From: Chara braunii
Lineage: Eukaryota; Streptophyta; Charophyceae; Charales; Characeae
Direction of reading: 5' to 3'
DNA: 23,084 nucleotides
Assembly: GCA_003427395.1 (NCBI GenBank)
Contig: BFEA01000249.1
Location: forward strand, 1,515,031 to 1,538,114
The position numbers and the translations under genes were made by a program. Each line of letters starts with the position of its first letter. The first letter of the stretch is position 1. The notes beneath the pieces are model-generated. The model worked only from the letters and a program-made list of their open reading frames with translations. It searched no databases and had not been told where the DNA came from. This document shows positions 19,326-23,084 of this stretch, in pieces.

Positions 19326-19800
19326 TATGGGAGTCCAGATTCACAAGCGCAGCTCCGATATCAACTCATACATGCTCAGTCGAGCAATGTATATGGAGCC
19401 AAGGATCTGAAAAGTGATGAAAGGACTTCTATGGACAATGCAGTGTCAACAAAGCATCAACCAGCAATGTACCTCTAGAATACAACAAAGTAGCGCAATG
19501 GAAGACTCAAGGATATTACCTGACCGATCAGATACTGACACGACCTCCCATCCTACATCACACATGTGAGAGGAAGAGGAGGGACCGCATACATGGAAGA
19601 AAGGTCCCTCCTCGTACACACACATGGGGAAGATACCACGAATGAGAGATGGGGGAGAGGCAGGACGAAGATGGAGGTGAGGAAGAAGACCAAGATCGCG
19701 ATAGCGAAGTCCAGAAATAGCCTCCTTGCCGAATGTCCAATCAATGTGTGCCACAAAATGTCGAATCAGATCCGGGGCCAATACCTGATGTAACCTCTGC
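19326..19800. other. Uncertain; one 118-codon minus frame
   Basis: The minus frame 19802-19446 (118 codons, starting MQRLHQVLAPDLIRHFVAHI) overlaps a plus frame 19566-19793 of similar plausibility. Neither has a recognised domain. A chance frame or a transposon fragment are both possible. Confidence 0.3.
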
Positions 19801-19872
19801 ATGTAACCTCTCTCGCTCTCTCTCTCTGAAAGAAGAAGAAGAGGAAGAAGGAGGAGAAAGGAGGGAGAAGAG
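19801..19872 (+). promoter_or_regulatory. CT-rich then GA-rich tract, possible 5' UTR
   Basis: A TCTCTCGCTCTCTCTCTC run is followed by a GAAGAAGAGGAAG-type purine run ending just before an ATG at 19873. Such CT/GA tracts are common in plant 5' UTRs, but they are also common as plain microsatellites. Confidence 0.25.
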
Positions 19873-20461
19873 ATGGAGGGCGAGACGAAGAAAAAGAAAG
19901 TGTCGTCCTCCTCGCTGTCTCACCTGCAGGTAACTGCCGTCGTGTACTAACTGCCATCGTGGTCCTGTGGAGGTCGCCGGCGTGGAGCACGGTGTAGGGC
20001 CGAACCCCGGTAGACTTTCGAGCCTTAGTCAACCCCACTACGGGTCCCAGTTGGCTCGGCCCACCCACGCTCATGCTCAGGGCGCGGGCCGTTCGTCCCG
20101 AGGTCACCCCCACCCAGTGTTTTGAGATGGATGGGGGTGGGCCATTGCGCGAGAGAGATTTGACATTGGGGATGTAGCTCAGCCCTCACGCCGGGTGGTA
20201 GTCTCGCTGATCATTCCGCAGTGCTGATTTTTTTTTAATTCTTTATTGTGTTCTCATGCAATTGCTCCTTCCAATACACAGGCAGTCCAAGGGTTCTTTG
20301 AGAGTTTTTCTTCTCTTGTGCGCAGGCTAAGCGTCATCCTTAGGCCGCGCACCATTTCTCTAAGCATTGTGATCCCACGGCGTCATCGGGGCGCGGCGAT
20401 GCCGTCCTCCCCCTCGCCTATAAGCACCCACCAGCCTCATAATTCACATTCAACTTATTGA
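19873..20461 (+). CDS. Putative small two-exon gene, product unknown
   Basis: Exon 1 would be 19873-19929, MEGETKKKKVSSSSLSHLQ, ending at CAG before a donor GTAACT. Exon 2 would start at 20282 after a T-rich tract and ACAG, and run in the same phase as AVQGFFESFSSLVRRL to a TGA at 20459-20461. The product would be about 79 residues, basic, Ser-rich, with no recognised domain. In favour: an ATG behind a CT/GA leader, GT-AG boundaries, matching phase and an open second exon. Against: short length, no known relative, and an intron (352 bp) that holds GC-rich sequence and a longer minus-strand frame (20113-19766). It is a prediction from splice signals only. Confidence 0.2.
19931..19964. repeat. 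17-bp tandem repeat, two copies
   Basis: TAACTGCCGTCGTGTAC is followed directly by TAACTGCCATCGTGGTC. It overlaps the candidate donor site and creates a TACTAAC at 19945-19951. Confidence 0.8.
20168..20236 (+). other. tRNA-like box A fragment followed by a T run
   Basis: GGGGATGTAGCTCAG is the acceptor and D-arm start of a eukaryotic tRNA such as tRNA-Ala. A GGTAG follows after about 14 extra bases, then GATCATTCC, which loosely resembles box B, and T9 at 20228-20236. The cloverleaf does not close, so it is not a tRNA gene. It could be a tRNA-derived SINE head or chance. Confidence 0.25.
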
Positions 20462-21066
20462 AGCAGGCCCCTTAGTCTTTTCGGGGCCTCCACATGCATG
20501 CACATTTAACTTCACACTTTCCCTAGCAAGATTGCACTTCGTTCGCATTCCAACCCTTCAAACGCAAAAGTCGTTTCCTTGGGTTGGCTTTATGCTAAGG
20601 GTCCCATAGCCCCCTTTGTCCCTCTTCCCTTTCCCTCTTGGTGCCCGGTTCCTCTCGGCCCTATCCTGCTCAAGACTTTTTTAGCCATCACTCACCTGCA
20701 CAATCCCACACAAGCCAGAAGATCCATACAATCCCCCGTTGGGGGTCAACACATAGCCCTTCCTACATGCCTATCCTTTCAAACTTTTTGGCTGCTCTTT
20801 GTTCTCTTTTGTTGCTCAATCAGCCCATTCTCTTCTCATAGTCATGCAGTCGGGGAAATGGTTGAGTTGAACTGACCTTGCTCTCACTTATACTCTTTCT
20901 TGGATTCCGCCTTTTCTTACTTTTCCAATGTCCTTTTCCTTTGCCTTCTTGGTGGCACAAGGAACCAACTATCCTTCCCTTGCCCTCTCCCCCCACCAAG
21001 TTAGGTCTGATCTCCCTTTATTGTTCGCACCCTGGCATTGTAACAAGTTAGGGGAGAAAGGTTAGT
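20462..21066. other. No recognisable gene
   Basis: C/T-rich sequence. The plus frame 20579-20875 (98 codons) is Pro/Leu/Ser-rich with no domain and is probably compositional. Confidence 0.45.
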
Positions 21067-21184
21067 CATATGCCAAGTGAGGGGAAGGGAGAGAGGAAGG
21101 CAAGGTGAACGGGGAGAGAAAGAGTGGTGGAGAGGGAGGAGAGAGAGAGAAGGAGAGATAGAGAGAAAGAAAGAGAGAGAGAAG

Positions 21185-21219
<35 letters not shown>

Positions 21220-21240
21220 GGAGAAGGGAGAGAGAAGAGA
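21067..21240. repeat. GA-rich microsatellite
   Basis: A long imperfect (GA)n/(GAGAAA)n tract. The overlapping minus-strand Ser/Leu-rich frames are its translation and not genes. Confidence 0.9.
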
Positions 21241-21302
21241 TTTTCAATCCTAATCAAGTCATCACCCGTAGTAGCAGCTACATGTCGATCACCCATCCCA
21301 TA

Positions 21303-22800
21303 GTAAGAGATCAACTAAGTATGGACCGAATACTATAACACACATGAACTTGCCATTTGAGAAACTAGGACTAGCGAAAAGCACATGTACGTGGGGGAAA
21401 GATCAAATAAGTAGGAACCAGAACATCACAACACAAATGAACTTGACAATTAGTGAAAAGCATATGCTCATAGAGGAGAGATCAACTAAGTAAGATTCGG
21501 AACATCACGACACACATAAACATGACAAGGAGAAACTAGTCTTAGTGGAAAGCACATGCACATACACATGAATATGACAATGAGAAGCTAGAACTAGTAG
21601 AGAGGCACATGCACATAGGGGGGGGATCAACTAAGTAAGAACCGGAACATTATAACATACAAGAACGTGACAATGAGAAGCTAGAACTTAGTGGAGAACA
21701 CATGCACATAGGGAAGAGATCAATTAAGTAAGATCCGGGACATCACATCATGCACGAACGTTTGACAATGAGAAGCTAGAACTAGTGAATGTCACATGCA
21801 TATGGAAGGAAGATCAACTAAGAACGAATCGGTACATCATAACACATATGAACTTGACAATGAGCCTCTAGATCTAGTGAACAGCACATCCATATGATAT
21901 GGAGAAAAGATCAACTAAGAAGGAACCGGTACATCAAAACATGTACGAACTTGACAATGAGATGCTAGACACATGCACATAGAGGAGAGATTAACTAAGG
22001 AGGAACCGGAACATCACAACATGCACAAACTTGTCAATGAGATGCTAGACTAGTGAAAAGCACACGCTCATGGAGAAGGGATTAACTAGATAGGAGCCGG
22101 AACATCACAACTCATATGAACTTGACAATGAGAAGCTAGAACTAGTGGAAAGCACATGCACATAGAGAAGAGTTCAACTAAGTAAGATCCGGAATATCCC
22201 ATCAAATATGAACTTGACAATGAGAAGCTAGTATTGGAGGAAAACACATGTACATATAGGAGAGATCATCTAAGTAAGATCCGGAATACCACATCAAACG
22301 TGAACTCGACAATGAGAAGCTAGAACTAGTGGAAAGCACATGCACATAGAGAAGAGTTCAACTAAGTAAGATCCGAAACATCCCATCAAACATGAACTTG
22401 ACAATGGGAAGCTAGTATTAGAAAAAAACACATGCACATATAGGAGAGATCATCTAAGTAAGATCCGGAATACCACATCAAACATGAACTCGACAATGAG
22501 AAGCTAGAACTAGTGGAAAGCACATACACATAGAAAAGAGTTCAACTAAGTACGATCCGTAACATCTCATCAAACATGAACTTGACAATGAGGAGCTAAA
22601 GCTAGAGGAAAACATAAGCTCATAGAGAAGAGATCAAGCTAGAGCTAGTGGAAAGCATATGCTCATGAAGGAAAGATCAACTAAGTTAGATCCGGAACAT
22701 CACATCAAACATGAACTTGACAAGGAGAAGCTAGAGTTAGTGGAAGCACATGCACATAGAGGAGAGACCACCTAAGTACGAACCGGTCCCTCACCTACTA
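21303..22800. repeat. 92-bp satellite array, about 16 units
   Basis: The landmark AACTTGACAATGAGAAGCTA recurs, with CTTGACAATG-type cores at 22121, 22213, 22305, 22397, 22489 and 22581, exactly 92 bp apart. Earlier units are more diverged and vary in length. One shorter jump (22581 to 22716) shows an unequal-crossover scar. Each unit also carries CACATGCACATAGAG and GATCAACTAAGTAAGATCCGG. No coding capacity. Confidence 0.95.
22131..22598. repeat. 184-bp dimeric higher-order repeat
   Basis: Two 92-bp variants alternate. Type A has CTAGAACTAGTGGAAAGC, then GAGTTCAACTAAG. Type B has CTAGTATT, then GAGATCATCTAAG and AATACCACATC. AGAAGCTAGAAC begins at 22131, 22315 and 22499, which is 184 bp each time. 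Confidence 0.9.
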
Positions 22801-22817
22801 TCATGCAAGTGAAAGCA

Positions 22818-23040
22818 AGAGTCTAAGTAGGCTAGATCACCAAGGTTGAACCAAAGGTCATTCATGGAAATTGCGGTGCACTTCCTACTAGTGTGTAAGT
22901 GGAAAACATGAATTTGAGTAGGCTAGATTACCAAGATTGCATCAAAGATCATCCATGAAAGTTGCGGTGCACTACCGAGTAGTGTATGAGTGAAAAGCAT
23001 GAGTGTGAGTAGCCCAAATCATCAAGATTGAACCTGGGTA
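22818..23040. repeat. 91-bp repeat, about 2.5 units
   Basis: GTAGGCTAGAT at 22827 and 22918, then GTAGCCCAAAT at 23009, give a 91-bp period. Shared parts include CATCAAAG/CCAAAGG, CATCCATGAAAGTTGCGGTG and GTGAAAAGCATGAG. It abuts the 92-bp array and has almost the same period. Confidence 0.85.
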
Positions 23041-23044
23041 GCAC

Positions 23045-23084
23045 CACGTACGCGTACGTGCCAAAAAACCAGCATACGCGTATG
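23045..23084. repeat. Two perfect CG-centred palindromes
   Basis: CACGTACGCGTACGTG (23045-23060) and CATACGCGTATG (23073-23084) share the ACGCGT core and are 12 bp apart. The second is cut by the window edge. They mark an abrupt change after the satellite. Confidence 0.85.

Noticed and set aside
20030-20110. Weak likeness to the GC-rich part of the LTR-like region at 10480-10560 (GGCTC-CACCCACC words)
   Set aside because: Only short shared words; it does not hold as an alignment by eye.
19766-20113. 115-codon minus-strand open frame
   Set aside because: Half of it is the translation of the GA/CT tract. The rest is GC-rich and has no recognised domain.
20168-20240. Functional tRNA gene
   Set aside because: No closed acceptor stem, anticodon arm or proper box B. 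Only the 5' end is tRNA-like.
21062-21314. Two Ser/Leu-rich minus-strand frames that resemble signal peptides
   Set aside because: They are translations of the GA microsatellite.
21303-23040. Regular repeats that might be a CRISPR array
   Set aside because: Units are 91-92 bp head-to-tail without unique spacers, in eukaryotic-type sequence. This is a satellite.

Overview
The window looks like gene-poor, repeat-dominated nuclear DNA of a plant or streptophyte alga with a large genome. The evidence is a decayed Ty3/gypsy (Metaviridae-type) polyprotein, a hAT-like non-autonomous transposon with an 8-bp target duplication, several unrelated satellite and minisatellite arrays, many microsatellites, and no intact conserved gene. 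A charophyte such as Chara, a bryophyte or a fern would fit, but this is inference and no single sequence fixes the species. No bacterial, organellar, rRNA or CRISPR sequence was seen. A single N at 4335, 9671 and 12269 probably marks scaffold joins, so the window should be read as four pieces whose order is only as good as the scaffolding.

Piece 1 (1-4334) has no intact gene. On the minus strand it carries at least one protein-coding relic of an unrecognised family (2068 to 1305), a second long open stretch (2622 to 2353) and a weaker one (3204 to 2914). Piece 2 (4336-9670) has a 180-bp tandem duplication, a minus-strand coding relic with an internal protein repeat (7576 to 6718), a GC-rich stretch with hairpins, and a plus-strand ORF beginning at 9064 with an Arg/Gly-rich, gag-like N-terminus.

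Pieces 3 and 4 contain the main mobile element. A Ty3/gypsy element runs on the minus strand from about 16693 (gag-like) through a reverse transcriptase fragment, RNase H, and an integrase with zinc finger, catalytic core and GPY/F C-terminus, to an LTR-like 3' region. The segment from mid-integrase into the LTR-like region is present twice (10145-12268 and 12270-14385), meeting exactly at the N at 12269. All reading frames are broken, so the element is dead.

From 16.7 kb to the end the sequence is structural: an AT-rich region with a 779-bp hAT-like element (17461-18239), a 56-bp minisatellite, a TCAA microsatellite with a 73-bp higher-order unit, a possible small two-exon gene (19873-20461, weak), a GA-rich tract, a 92-bp satellite array that contains a 184-bp dimeric higher-order repeat, a second 91-bp repeat, and two perfect palindromes at the edge. 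The parts do not form a pathway. The window records transposition, tandem duplication and decay.
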